Below, piece after piece: positions 1-7,206 of a DNA stretch of 8,485 nt (positions are counted from its first letter, which is position 1; every line of letters begins with the position of its first letter). The DNA is from Cellvibrionales bacterium (lineage in GTDB: Bacteria > Pseudomonadota > Gammaproteobacteria > Pseudomonadales > UBA7434). Both the position numbers and the translations under genes were made by a program. Below the pieces are notes generated by a model. That model worked only from the letters and a program-made list of their open reading frames with translations. It made no database searches and was not told the DNA's origin. The DNA is taken from contig DMZE01000289.1 of NCBI GenBank assembly GCA_003492055.1, positions 1 to 8,485 on the forward strand, read 5' to 3'.

Positions 1-449
1 CACAGGTCGGCGCAGGCTTGCACGATAGCGGCAGGATCAGGTACATGCTCAAGCATTTCTAGGCAGGTCACTACATCGTATTGACCCGGACGCTCGGCAG
101 CAATTTCTTCGGCAGTTATTTTTTTATATTCAATTGTTAAATTATTTTCTAGTGCATGTAGTTCAGCAACACCTAGTGGTGCGTCACCCATATCGATGCC
201 GGTGACTTGGGCGCCGCGTTGAGTCAGCGCCTCGGACAATATGCCGCCGCCACAGCCAATATCGATCACTTTTTTCTCGGCAACTGGAGATAGACGATCA
301 ATAAAATTGGCACGTAGCGGATTAATTTCATGCAGCGGTTTAAACTCGCTGCTGGTGTCCCACCAGCGATGCGCTAAGGCTTCAAATTTAGCGATTTCTA
401 ATGGGTCAACATTGCTGGCTGTAGCGTTACTTTTAGATTCTTCAGTCAT
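1..449 (-). CDS. ubiG: Ubiquinone biosynthesis O-methyltransferase UbiG (N-terminal 149 residues; C-terminus off the window)
   Basis: UbiG is a class I SAM-dependent methyltransferase that performs both O-methylations of ubiquinone synthesis (the polyprenyl-catechol step and the final demethylubiquinol step) at the inner face of the cytoplasmic membrane. I translated it from the ATG at 449-447. The N-terminus carries the UbiG signature [11 protein letters not shown] (residues 21-31) followed by [12 protein letters not shown] (35-46). SAM-binding motif I is DIGCGGG at 63-69, the acidic ribose-binding residue is Asp86 in TGIDMG, and EMLEHVPDP lies at 131-139. The match to E. coli UbiG (about 240 aa) is close throughout, so roughly 90 C-terminal residues, including the membrane-associating region, are beyond position 1. 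The start lies 2 nt after the mtaD stop, so the two genes are surely co-transcribed and probably translationally coupled. No strong Shine-Dalgarno is visible, only AAGG about 16 nt upstream inside mtaD. Identity is very secure. Confidence 0.95.
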   Translation of the reverse strand, partial: MTEESKSNATASNVDPLEIAKFEALAHRWWDTSSEFKPLHEINPLRANFIDRLSPVAEKKVIDIGCGGGILSEALTQRGAQVTGIDMGDAPLGVAELHALENNLTIEYKKITAEEIAAERPGQYDVVTCLEMLEHVPDPAAIVQACADL

Positions 450-451
450 GA

Positions 452-1840
452 TTACTTGTGTTCTACCTTGGCTATTTTATTGCACCACCACTGGCTTTTT
501 GCCAGTAGCGCGTCTAAATCAAAATCGACGAGTTGTCGGTTGCTTACTTTTGCTTTGCCGGCAATCCACACGTGGCTAACGGCTGATGCAGCTTCTGTAT
601 AAACCAGTTGCGAAATAGGCGAGTGCATTGGCTGCATGGCTGGGCTATGCGTATCAACGGCAATAATGTCGGCTTGCTTGCCAATTTTAATACTGCCTGT
701 GATGTCGTCAATACCTAATACTTCGGCACCGCCTAGTGTTGCCATGCGTAAAGCTTGGCTGGCATTGAGTGTCGCGGCATCCCCCGCTTCATGCTTAGCG
801 AGTAGGGCCGCGCTGCGCAGCGTTTCAAATAAATTAAGTGTATTGTTGCTGGCCGCGCCATCGGTGCCCAATGCTACACGAACACCTTGTGCTAACAAAT
901 CGGCTGCGGGGCAATAACCGCTGGCGAGTTTTAAGTTGGATGTTGGGCAGTGAATAACGCTGGCACCCGTTTCTAACAGTGTATTTGTGCTGTCTGTATC
1001 CAGTTGCGTCATATGAACGGTTTGGGTTCTGGGTGATAGCGCGCCGAGCTCGTTAAGTCTAGCGATGGGCGTTATACCGTACTGCTTAATTGATGAGGCG
1101 ACTTCGAAGGCAGTTTCATGCAAATGAACATGGATGTTGCAGTCTATTTCTTCTGCCAGCATAACGATACGTTCAAAGCTGCTATTGCTGACGGTGTAAG
1201 GTGCGTGAGGCCCGAACGCGGTATTGATTAATGGGCTGTAGCGATACTCGTCAGACAGAGCGAGTCCTTTGTCGAAATACTCCTCGGCATTTTGCGCCCA
1301 TGCTGAAGGCATTTCGAAAATTGGGAAGTTGATTTGTGCGCGCATGCCGAATTTTTCGGCCGCCGCTGCAGTGGCGTCGGGAAAGAAATACATATCAGAA
1401 AAGCAAGTAGTGCCCGATAAGAGCATTTCTGCAATGCCTAGCTCAGTGCCGTCTCGAGCAAAGTCGTAACTCATGCAGCGCTGCTCTGTGGGCCAAATAT
1501 GCTCTTCTAACCATTCCATTAGGGGGTAATCGTCAGCCATGCCGCGCAATAATGTCATGGCGGTATGGCTGTGAGTATTAATTAGGCCTGGCAGTAAAAT
1601 GTGGTTTTTGAGCTCAGTGTGCTTGGCGCTGGGGTAATCGTTCAGTATTTGATCGAGAGAGGCTAGCGCTATGATGATGCCGTCTTGAATGGCGATAGCA
1701 TGATTGTTCAAAACCGTTGTTTCAGCGCTTGAATTTCCTGCAGCGTTTAGGTCTGCCGCGTCGCTGTCCATCGGGATAATCCAGCGGGCACTGATGATGT
1801 CGATTGGGGGCGGATTCACGTTGTTATATACCACTGGCAA
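452..1840 (-). CDS. mtaD: 5'-methylthioadenosine / S-adenosylhomocysteine deaminase (TRZ/ATZ amidohydrolase family)
   Basis: This 462-aa cytosolic metal-dependent hydrolase of the amidohydrolase superfamily is predicted to deaminate 5'-methylthioadenosine (and possibly S-adenosylhomocysteine) to the inosine derivative. Metal and active-site residues visible by family comparison are His90 and His92 (NTHSH), His212 (FGPHAPYT), His239 with Glu242 (HVHLHET), His276 (VHMTQ) and Asp327 (LGTDG). The stretch [10 protein letters not shown] (108-117) is typical of MTA/SAH deaminases. The start is TTG at 1840-1838, preceded by a TATAAT box; GTG at codons 3 and 8 are alternatives. The first ATG (codon 24) would remove the opening beta strand (IISARWIIP) and is unlikely. 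No Shine-Dalgarno is seen before any candidate. Residues 25-46 form a polar, low-complexity stretch that looks like an insertion. The gene is 2 nt from ubiG; both enzymes deal with SAM metabolism. In P. aeruginosa the equivalent gene (PA3170) encodes an MTA deaminase. Other aminohydrolase substrates (guanine, cytosine-like) cannot be excluded from sequence alone. Confidence 0.86.
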   Translation of the reverse strand: MPVVYNNVNPPPIDIISARWIIPMDSDAADLNAAGNSSAETTVLNNHAIAIQDGIIIALASLDQILNDYPSAKHTELKNHILLPGLINTHSHTAMTLLRGMADDYPLMEWLEEHIWPTEQRCMSYDFARDGTELGIAEMLLSGTTCFSDMYFFPDATAAAAEKFGMRAQINFPIFEMPSAWAQNAEEYFDKGLALSDEYRYSPLINTAFGPHAPYTVSNSSFERIVMLAEEIDCNIHVHLHETAFEVASSIKQYGITPIARLNELGALSPRTQTVHMTQLDTDSTNTLLETGASVIHCPTSNLKLASGYCPAADLLAQGVRVALGTDGAASNNTLNLFETLRSAALLAKHEAGDAATLNASQALRMATLGGAEVLGIDDITGSIKIGKQADIIAVDTHSPAMQPMHSPISQLVYTEAASAVSHVWIAGKAKVSNRQLVDFDLDALLAKSQWWCNKIAKVEHK

Positions 1841-1868
1841 GAAGATGAATTGGCTTGATTGATGAGTG

Positions 1869-1898
1869 ATTATACGCGATTGAATGCTCTCGTGTTGA
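1869..1898 (-). promoter_or_regulatory. Putative sigma-70-type promoter of mtaD-ubiG
   Basis: On the minus strand a perfect TATAAT lies at 1874-1869, preceded after an 18-nt spacer by TCAACA (1898-1893, four of six matches to the -35 consensus). Transcription would begin near 1862, leaving a leader of only about 22 nt before the TTG start of mtaD. That fits the start choice and the missing Shine-Dalgarno. Recognised by eye only; the -35 element is weak. Confidence 0.5.
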
Positions 1899-1987
1899 GT
1901 GTGTGTCGGCGATGGGTATTCTTTGTGCTAATCGGGCATTTTGAGGGTGATTCGGAGGCTTTTTAGCAGCTTTATTCGTTAGATAAA

Positions 1988-2015
1988 TCGACATCTATTG
2001 CTGGTTCTGTATAGC
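1988..2015 (+). promoter_or_regulatory. Alternative, weaker promoter candidate upstream of gyrA
   Basis: TCGACA (1988-1993, five of six to the -35 consensus) is followed after 16 nt by TATAGC (2010-2015), which lacks the conserved last T of a -10 box. If used it would give a leader of about 160 nt containing the dyad at 2021-2046. It is weaker than the candidate at 2070-2100 and is listed as a second option. Confidence 0.2.
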
Positions 2016-2020
2016 GGTCA

Positions 2021-2046
2021 AAATAACAGCGAATGAACCGTTATTT
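2021..2046. repeat. 7-bp inverted repeat upstream of gyrA
   Basis: AAATAAC (2021-2027) and GTTATTT (2040-2046) are perfect reverse complements separated by 12 nt. The dyad lies between the two gyrA promoter candidates, about 24 nt upstream of the nearer -35 box, a position where a DNA-binding regulator could act. No T-run follows, so it is not a terminator. An AT-rich 7-bp arm can occur by chance, so the function is unproven. Confidence 0.3.
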
Positions 2047-2069
2047 AGTGGCTAAAACTGCCATTAACA

Positions 2070-2100
2070 CTGACATTAATGCGGTCTAATGTGGTATCAT
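2070..2100 (+). promoter_or_regulatory. Putative gyrA promoter
   Basis: CTGACA (2070-2075, five of six to the -35 consensus) and TATCAT (2095-2100, five of six to the -10 consensus) are separated by 19 nt, longer than the usual 17. Transcription would begin near 2107, giving a leader of about 75 nt before the gyrA ATG at 2181. This start lies downstream of the ATG at 2079, which supports rejecting the longer gyrA reading frame. Long spacers are common in promoters sensitive to DNA supercoiling, which would suit gyrase autoregulation, but that is inference. Confidence 0.4.
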
Positions 2101-2164
2101 CGCCGGCTTTATTCAAGTCAATTATTGAGCTTTTTATTCATCTTTATTTTCAAAGGTGTAAGCA

Positions 2165-2170
2165 AGGGGA
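2165..2170 (+). promoter_or_regulatory. gyrA ribosome binding site (decides the start)
   Basis: AGGGGA ends 10 nt before the ATG at 2181. This supports the start giving [17 protein letters not shown], which aligns with E. coli GyrA from residue 1. The in-frame ATG at 2079 has no comparable site and would add 34 residues with no counterpart in the family. Confidence 0.65.
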
Positions 2171-2180
2171 AACGTGTTTT

Positions 2181-4856
2181 ATGGGTGAGATAGCAAAAGA
2201 AATTCTACCCGTTAATATCGAAGAAGAACTGAAAAAATCTTATCTCGATTACGCCATGAGCGTTATTGTCGGTCGAGCCTTGCCTGATGTTCGTGATGGT
2301 CTAAAACCGGTGCATCGCCGCGTTTTACATGCCATGAACGAGCTCAAAAACGATTGGAATAAGGGCTATAAGAAATCCGCAAGGGTTGTCGGCGATGTTA
2401 TTGGTAAATACCATCCACACGGTGATTCGGCGGTTTACGATACGATTGTTCGTATGGCGCAGCCGTTTTCATTGCGTTATATGCTGGTCGACGGTCAGGG
2501 TAACTTCGGTTCGATTGATGGTGATTCCCCTGCGGCAATGCGTTATACCGAAATTCGCATGGCAAAAATCGCTCATGAATTGCTTGCCGACCTCGATAAA
2601 GAAACTGTCGACTATGTGCCTAACTACGATGGCACGGAAATGATTCCTGAGGTAATGCCTACTCGCGTTCCTAACTTATTGGTTAATGGGTCGTCGGGTA
2701 TTGCCGTTGGTATGGCAACTAATATTCCACCGCACAATTTGGTTGAAGTGGTTAAGGCGACCTTGGCGTTAATTGATAATCCTGAGTTGGATGTCGATGG
2801 CTTAATGGAGTTTTTACCGGGCCCTGATTTCCCAACAGCGGGCATCATTAATGGCCGTGCAGGTATTGTTCAGGCTTATCGTACCGGTCGTGGTCGAATT
2901 TATGTTCGCGCTCGTGTCGAAATAGAAGTTAACGAAAAGACTAAGCGTGAAACAATTATTATTAATGAGCTGCCTTATCAGGTTAATAAGGCGCGATTAA
3001 TCGAAAAAATTGCCGAGCTGGTTAAAGAAAAGAAAATTGAAGGTATTTCTGAATTACGTGATGAGTCTGATAAAGACGGTATGCGTGTTGTTATTGAGCT
3101 TCGTCGTGGTGAGTTAGGCGAGGTTGTGGTTAACAATTTGTATGCTCAAACGCAGCTTGAGAACGTGTTTGGTATCAATATTGTTGCCTTGGTTGATGGT
3201 CAGCCGAAAATCTTAAACTTAAAAGACTTGCTTGAGTGTTTTATTAAGCATCGCCGCGAAGTGGTCACGCGCCGAACGGTTTACTTGTTGAGAAAGGCGA
3301 GAGAGCGCGGTCATATTTTGGAAGGCTGGGCAATTGCACTAGCGAATATTGATCCGATTATTGCGTTAATCAAAACTTCGCCAACGTCAGCCGAAGCAAA
3401 AGAAAAGCTAATGGCTAAGTCGTGGCCGCCTGGCAGCGTAATGGAAATGTTAGAGCGAGCTGGTGATGCGGCATGTCGTCCTGATGAGTTGCCTGCGAAT
3501 TTTGGTTTGCATAACGGTGAATATCACTTGTCGCCTGTTCAGGCGCAGGCCATTCTCGATTTACGTCTTCATCGTCTTACGGGCATGGAGCATGAGAAGT
3601 TATTGCAAGAGTTTGGTGAGCGTCTTGAGCAAATTGCTGGCTACCTTGAGATTTTAGGTGATCCTACGCGTTTGCTTACCGTTATTCGTGAAGAGCTAGC
3701 CGATTTAGTCCTCAACTTTGGTGATGAGCGTCGCACCGAGATTACAGCAAGCAAGCGTGATCTTACAGTTGAAGATTTAATTACTGAAGAAGATCGTGTC
3801 GTGACTATTTCTCATGGCGGCTATGCTAAATCGCAGCCATTGGATGATTATCAGGCTCAGCGCCGTGGTGGTATGGGCAAGTCGGCCACTTCAGTAAAAG
3901 ATGAAGATTTTGTTGAGCATTTGTTAATTGCCAATACTCACAATACGATTTTGTTATTTTCGAATGTCGGTAAAGTCTATTGGATGAAGGTGTTCCAGAT
4001 TCCAGTTGCCGGCCGTAATTCTCGTGGTCGTCCAGTGGTTAACTTATTGCCATTAGATGAAGGTGAGCGAATTACATCCATTTTGCCCGTTGCAGAGTAT
4101 ACAGAAGGGCACTTTATTTTTATGGCTACCGCTAGCGGTACGGTTAAGAAGACAGCCCTAACCGATTTTGCGCGTCAGCGAAGTGTTGGTTTAAGAGCGC
4201 TAGAGCTTGATGAAGGTGATGTGTTAATTGGTACGGCGATTACTGATGGCGAATCAGATGTTGTGTTAGTGAGTAGTGCTGGTAAAGCCGTTCGCTTCCG
4301 CGAGTCAGAAGTAAGAGCTATGGGCCGAACGGCGCGCGGTGTGCGCGGTATTCGTCTTGATGAAGGTCAGCGCTTAATCTCGCTAATGATTCCAAAGCCA
4401 GAAGGTCGCGTGCTCACAGTCAGTGAAAACGGTTACGGTAAGCGAACGGCGATTGATGAATTCCCGGTAAAGGGTCGAGGCACACGTGGTGTTATCGGCA
4501 TGCAAACGTCAGAGCGTAATGGTCAGTTGGTTGGCGCTATTCAGGTGACGACTGGAGATCAAATGATGTTGATTAGTGATCAAGGCACATTGGTTCGCTG
4601 TCGCACCGATGAAGTCTCTGAATTAGGTCGAAACACGCAAGGTGTACGTGCGATTCGTCTTAAAGAGGGTGAGTCATTAATGAATGTGGCGCGTATTGAT
4701 GAGCCAGAAGAGGATGATTTAGATATGAATACTGAATCAGAATCGGCTGTGGACTCTGAGTCTGCGGTTACTTCAGAAGCGAATGCTAACGAAGCGGCGA
4801 GTGATAAAGTTGAATCGGATACGCCAAGTGCTGATGATTCAGCATCAGAAGAATAA
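2181..4856 (+). CDS. gyrA: DNA gyrase subunit A
   Basis: GyrA is the DNA-cleaving and DNA-wrapping subunit of gyrase (A2B2), which introduces negative supercoils using ATP hydrolysed by GyrB. I start it at 2181 (891 aa; E. coli has 875), not at the upstream in-frame ATG. With this start numbering equals E. coli through residue 566. The catalytic tyrosine is Tyr122 (AAMRYTEIR). The quinolone region reads [13 protein letters not shown] at 76-88 with Ser83 and Asp87, the susceptible residues. The winged-helix and tower domains, including [21 protein letters not shown], run to about residue 520. The C-terminal six-bladed wrapping domain follows, with GyrA box QRRGGMG at 560-566; the sixth position is Met where E. 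coli has Lys. Residues 840-891 are an acidic, Ser-rich tail with 20 Asp/Glu and only one Lys. The GyrA box and the tail argue for GyrA over ParC. It is probably transcribed from its own promoter in the gap shared with mtaD, with serC following after 77 nt. Identity is certain. Confidence 0.98.
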   Translation: MGEIAKEILPVNIEEELKKSYLDYAMSVIVGRALPDVRDGLKPVHRRVLHAMNELKNDWNKGYKKSARVVGDVIGKYHPHGDSAVYDTIVRMAQPFSLRYMLVDGQGNFGSIDGDSPAAMRYTEIRMAKIAHELLADLDKETVDYVPNYDGTEMIPEVMPTRVPNLLVNGSSGIAVGMATNIPPHNLVEVVKATLALIDNPELDVDGLMEFLPGPDFPTAGIINGRAGIVQAYRTGRGRIYVRARVEIEVNEKTKRETIIINELPYQVNKARLIEKIAELVKEKKIEGISELRDESDKDGMRVVIELRRGELGEVVVNNLYAQTQLENVFGINIVALVDGQPKILNLKDLLECFIKHRREVVTRRTVYLLRKARERGHILEGWAIALANIDPIIALIKTSPTSAEAKEKLMAKSWPPGSVMEMLERAGDAACRPDELPANFGLHNGEYHLSPVQAQAILDLRLHRLTGMEHEKLLQEFGERLEQIAGYLEILGDPTRLLTVIREELADLVLNFGDERRTEITASKRDLTVEDLITEEDRVVTISHGGYAKSQPLDDYQAQRRGGMGKSATSVKDEDFVEHLLIANTHNTILLFSNVGKVYWMKVFQIPVAGRNSRGRPVVNLLPLDEGERITSILPVAEYTEGHFIFMATASGTVKKTALTDFARQRSVGLRALELDEGDVLIGTAITDGESDVVLVSSAGKAVRFRESEVRAMGRTARGVRGIRLDEGQRLISLMIPKPEGRVLTVSENGYGKRTAIDEFPVKGRGTRGVIGMQTSERNGQLVGAIQVTTGDQMMLISDQGTLVRCRTDEVSELGRNTQGVRAIRLKEGESLMNVARIDEPEEDDLDMNTESESAVDSESAVTSEANANEAASDKVESDTPSADDSASEE

Positions 4857-4861
4857 TTATT

Positions 4862-4912
4862 TTTTAACGCAATTTTAACGACAAGTAAAAGCTAAGCTAT
4901 CGTTAAAGCGTT
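4862..4912 (+). repeat. Direct/inverted repeat cluster and bulged stem-loop between gyrA and serC
   Basis: TTTTAACG occurs twice in direct orientation (4862-4869 and 4873-4880), 11 bp apart, and an inverted partner CGTTAAA lies at 4901-4907. As RNA this can fold into a nested stem: AACGC (4866-4870) with GCGTT (4908-4912), and TTTAACG (4874-4880) with CGTTAAA (4901-4907), a total of 12 pairs with a 3-nt bulge and a 20-nt loop. The following bases (TGATTAGGAG) are not a T-run, so it is not a standard intrinsic terminator. It ends 5 nt before the serC ribosome site. It could be a leader structure or a protein-binding site. Confidence 0.4.
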
Positions 4913-4917
4913 TGATT

Positions 4918-4928
4918 AGGAGAAAGGT
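4918..4928 (+). promoter_or_regulatory. serC ribosome binding site (two overlapping candidates)
   Basis: AGGAG (4918-4922) lies 11 nt and AAAGGT (4923-4928) lies 5 nt upstream of the ATG at 4934. This is the most purine-rich leader in the gene cluster and firmly fixes the serC start. Confidence 0.65.
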
Positions 4929-4933
4929 AGTCA

Positions 4934-6013
4934 ATGAGTCGTCTTTTTAATTTTTGTGCTGGTCCTGCGGCATTACCTGAAGCGGTTTTAAGTAAAGCGC
5001 AAAGTGAATTGCTGGATTGGCGTAGTAAGGGTTTGTCGGTGATGGAAATGAGTCACCGCAGTGCAGAGTTTGTAGAGATTGCCGAAACCGCTGAGGCGGA
5101 TTTGCGCGAGTTAATGAATATTTCTGATGACTATGCCGTGTTATTTTTACAAGGCGGTGCTACTCAGCAGTTTTCGGCGGCGCCACTTAATTTGCTTGGC
5201 GATAAAACCACAGCAAACTATGTTAATACCGGTCAGTGGTCTAAAAAAGCGATTAAAGAAGCTAAGCGCTATTGCGATGTAAATGTAGTTGCGAGCAGTG
5301 AAGATAATAATTTTGCTTCTATCCCTGCGTTTGATACCTGGGATATTGACGAAAATGCCGCTTACTTGCATTACACGCCAAATGAAACGATTGGTGGTGT
5401 AGAGTTTTTCTGGACGCCAGAAGTGAGCATGCCATTGGTTGCCGATATGTCCTCAACCATTTTATCTCGTCCAATTGATGTTGATAAATTTGGTGTTATT
5501 TATGCCGGTGCGCAAAAAAATATCGGCCCGTCTGGTCTAACAATTGTTCTTGTTCGCAAAGACTTGTTAGGTAAGGCAAGTCCATTAGCGCCTTCTATGC
5601 TCGATTATAAAGTGCATGCTGATGCCGGCTCTATGTCAAACACACCGCCTGCTTACGGTTGGTATATGGCCGGTTTGGTTTTTAAATGGCTAAAAGAGCA
5701 AGGTGGTTTAACCGCTATCGAGGCGATGAACCGCCGCAAGTATGAAAAACTATATGGCTTTATTGACGCTAATGATTTTTATGCTAATCCAGTTGAATTG
5801 CAAAGCCGTTCATCAATGAATGTGCCGTTTACCGTTGGCGACAGCAGTTTAGACAAAGTGTTTTTACAGCAATCTGAGCAGGCCGGTTTATTGAATCTAA
5901 AAGGTCATCGTTCAGTTGGTGGTATGCGTGCTTCAATTTACAATGCGGTATCAGAAGCAGCTGTAGATGCATTGATTTCGTTTATGGACGATTTTGCAAA
6001 AACGAATGGCTAA
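4934..6013 (+). CDS. serC: Phosphoserine aminotransferase
   Basis: SerC is a cytosolic PLP enzyme that transaminates 3-phosphohydroxypyruvate to O-phosphoserine with glutamate. It also acts on 3-hydroxy-4-phosphohydroxythreonine precursors in pyridoxal phosphate synthesis. The 359-aa length is normal for the family. The start is fixed by a good ribosome site and the family N-terminus FNFCAGPAALP. Visible features are the substrate-contact pair His41-Arg42 (EMSHRS), the cofactor phosphate loop GGATQQF at 74-80, Trp102 in the NTGQWS segment, Asp171 (VADMSS) and the Schiff-base lysine Lys195 in AGAQKNIGPSG. The C-terminal GHRSVGGMRASIYNA completes the active site. It lies between gyrA and pheA, as in Pseudomonas, and heads the serine/aromatic amino acid cluster. 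No anomaly was seen; identity is secure. Confidence 0.97.
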   Translation: MSRLFNFCAGPAALPEAVLSKAQSELLDWRSKGLSVMEMSHRSAEFVEIAETAEADLRELMNISDDYAVLFLQGGATQQFSAAPLNLLGDKTTANYVNTGQWSKKAIKEAKRYCDVNVVASSEDNNFASIPAFDTWDIDENAAYLHYTPNETIGGVEFFWTPEVSMPLVADMSSTILSRPIDVDKFGVIYAGAQKNIGPSGLTIVLVRKDLLGKASPLAPSMLDYKVHADAGSMSNTPPAYGWYMAGLVFKWLKEQGGLTAIEAMNRRKYEKLYGFIDANDFYANPVELQSRSSMNVPFTVGDSSLDKVFLQQSEQAGLLNLKGHRSVGGMRASIYNAVSEAAVDALISFMDDFAKTNG

Positions 6014-6019
6014 TTTCTT

Positions 6020-6050
6020 CGCCGCCTGCACGGCGGTGATAATTAATTTT
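6020..6050 (+). terminator. GC-rich hairpin between serC and pheA; weak terminator or attenuator candidate
   Basis: CCGCC (6022-6026) pairs with GGCGG (6032-6036) around a 5-nt loop, TGCAC. A flanking G-U and a C-G pair extend it to seven pairs. It starts 7 nt after the serC stop and is followed by an AT-rich run ending in TTTT (6047-6050), not a continuous T-run directly at the stem. This fits a partial intrinsic terminator that would lower pheA-tyrA expression relative to serC, but complete termination seems unlikely given the co-directional neighbour 30 nt on. Confidence 0.35.
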
Positions 6051-6067
6051 ACTGTGTACTGACTATC

Positions 6068-7165
6068 ATGAGCAAAGACGACTTACAGAGTTTACGGGGC
6101 GAGATCGATGCCATCGATCAGCAGATTCAGCGCTTAATTAATCAGCGTGCTGACTGTGCTAAGCGCGTGGCTGAGGTTAAATTAGCATCCGTTGATACCA
6201 GTGTCGAAGTGCCTTTGTTTTATCGTCCAGAACGTGAGGCTCAGGTCTTACGCAAAGTTATGGAGCGTAATGAAGGGCCTCTTGATGGAAAAGAAGTTGC
6301 GCATATTTTTCGCGAAATTATGTCGGCTTGTCTTGCTCTAGAGCAGCCAATGGAAATTGCTTACCTTGGTCCGCAGGGAACGTTTACGCAAGCAGCGGCC
6401 TTAAAACATTTTGGTCACTCAGTAATTACACGCCCGTTTGCCAATATCGCAGAAGTCTTTGAGGCGGTAGAGCGCAAAACCTGTCATTACGGTGTCGTAC
6501 CGGTAGAGAACTCTACCGAAGGCATGGTGACGCATACACTGGATAATTTTATTAATTCGCCGCTAAAAATTTGCGGTGAACTTGAATTACCCATTGCGCT
6601 GAATTTACTGGTTAAGGGTGGCGTTGAAGATACACAAATAACTAAAATTTGCGCGCATCAGCAAGCCCTTGCTCAGTCACGTCATTGGTTACAGCAGCAT
6701 TACCCTAACATTGAAGTGCAAGCGGTTAGCTCTAATGGTGAAGCAGCCAGAATGGCGTCAGAAAATGCGACCATTGCTGCCATAGCGGGCGACCTTGCTG
6801 CCGAGCATTATGAGCTTTCTTGTTTGGCATCGAATATCCAAGATTACGCTGAAAATACGACGCGATTTTTAGTGATTACCCATGATGAAGTTGAAGCAAG
6901 TGGTGAAGATAAAACCTCTATTATTGTTTCAACTCGCAACGTGCCAGGTGCTTTGTTTAAGCTGCTGGCGCCGTTAGAGGCAGAGGGTATTAGTTTAACG
7001 CGTATTGAAACAAGACCGTCGCGTACAGAAAATTGGGCCTATGTGTTTTTTATGGAATTTCAAGGCCATCATCAAGATCCTGCAGTTAAGCGTGTTACCG
7101 ATGCTATCGCAGAGCAGTCATTTTTTGTAAAAGTGCTTGGCTCGTATCCAGCAGCCGTTATTTAA
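6068..7165 (+). CDS. pheA: Bifunctional chorismate mutase / prephenate dehydratase (P-protein)
   Basis: PheA converts chorismate to prephenate and then to phenylpyruvate, the committed route to phenylalanine. The 365 aa carry three domains in order. An AroQ-type chorismate mutase occupies about 1-92, with Arg10, Arg27, Lys38 and the PEREAQ segment near 54-59. The prephenate dehydratase occupies about 96-272, with YLGPQGTFTQAA, VPVENSTEG at 144-152 and the catalytic NTTRF at 263-267 (Thr265). The ACT regulatory domain occupies about 281-365, with PGALFKLL at 293-300 and the IETRPSR segment at 313-319, which correspond to the Phe-binding motifs of the family. Feedback inhibition by phenylalanine is therefore expected. 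Length and sequence follow the Pseudomonas type. No Shine-Dalgarno is visible upstream of the ATG, but the N-terminus MSKDDLQSLRGEID aligns well with homologues, so I keep this start. Neighbours serC, hisC2 and tyrA fit aromatic synthesis. Confidence 0.97.
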   Translation: MSKDDLQSLRGEIDAIDQQIQRLINQRADCAKRVAEVKLASVDTSVEVPLFYRPEREAQVLRKVMERNEGPLDGKEVAHIFREIMSACLALEQPMEIAYLGPQGTFTQAAALKHFGHSVITRPFANIAEVFEAVERKTCHYGVVPVENSTEGMVTHTLDNFINSPLKICGELELPIALNLLVKGGVEDTQITKICAHQQALAQSRHWLQQHYPNIEVQAVSSNGEAARMASENATIAAIAGDLAAEHYELSCLASNIQDYAENTTRFLVITHDEVEASGEDKTSIIVSTRNVPGALFKLLAPLEAEGISLTRIETRPSRTENWAYVFFMEFQGHHQDPAVKRVTDAIAEQSFFVKVLGSYPAAVI

Positions 7166-7206
7166 GGCTCGACTAATTCGTCCATAAGCACGGCGACTAT
7201 TGAATA

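Larger units (their letters stand above)
1841..2180. other. Divergent mtaD/gyrA intergenic control region
   Basis: This 340-nt gap separates leftward mtaD-ubiG from rightward gyrA. It contains a sigma-70-like promoter for mtaD on the minus strand, a 7-bp inverted repeat, two candidate plus-strand promoters for gyrA and the gyrA leader. I see no supportable gene. A 34-codon ATG frame at 1862-1966 on the plus strand has no ribosome site and lies over the mtaD promoter. In P. aeruginosa mtnA occupies this spot beside the deaminase gene; no remnant of it is recognisable here. Confidence 0.8.

Noticed and set aside
241..1469. Plus-strand open frames at 241-579, 636-917 and 1269-1469, and a minus-strand frame at 1228-1434.
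   Set aside because: All lie within or across ubiG and mtaD in other frames, and their translations are low-complexity with no family likeness. They are shadows of the real genes.
1862..1966. A 34-codon ATG frame on the plus strand in the mtaD-gyrA gap, a possible small protein.
   Set aside because: No Shine-Dalgarno, no recognisable motif, and it overlaps the mtaD promoter on the other strand; open frames of this size are expected by chance.
2079..2180. A 34-residue N-terminal extension of GyrA from the in-frame ATG at 2079.
   Set aside because: The family N-terminus aligns from the ATG at 2181, which has AGGGGA upstream. The ATG at 2079 has no ribosome site and lies inside the likely promoter, upstream of the predicted transcript start.
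2403..2445. Quinolone-resistance substitutions in GyrA.
   Set aside because: Ser83 and Asp87 are both the susceptible residues, so no resistance allele is present at these positions.
4857..4933. An intrinsic terminator for gyrA in the gap before serC.
   Set aside because: A stem can form, but the T-rich run (4860-4865) precedes it and no T-run follows it, so it does not meet the terminator pattern on either strand.
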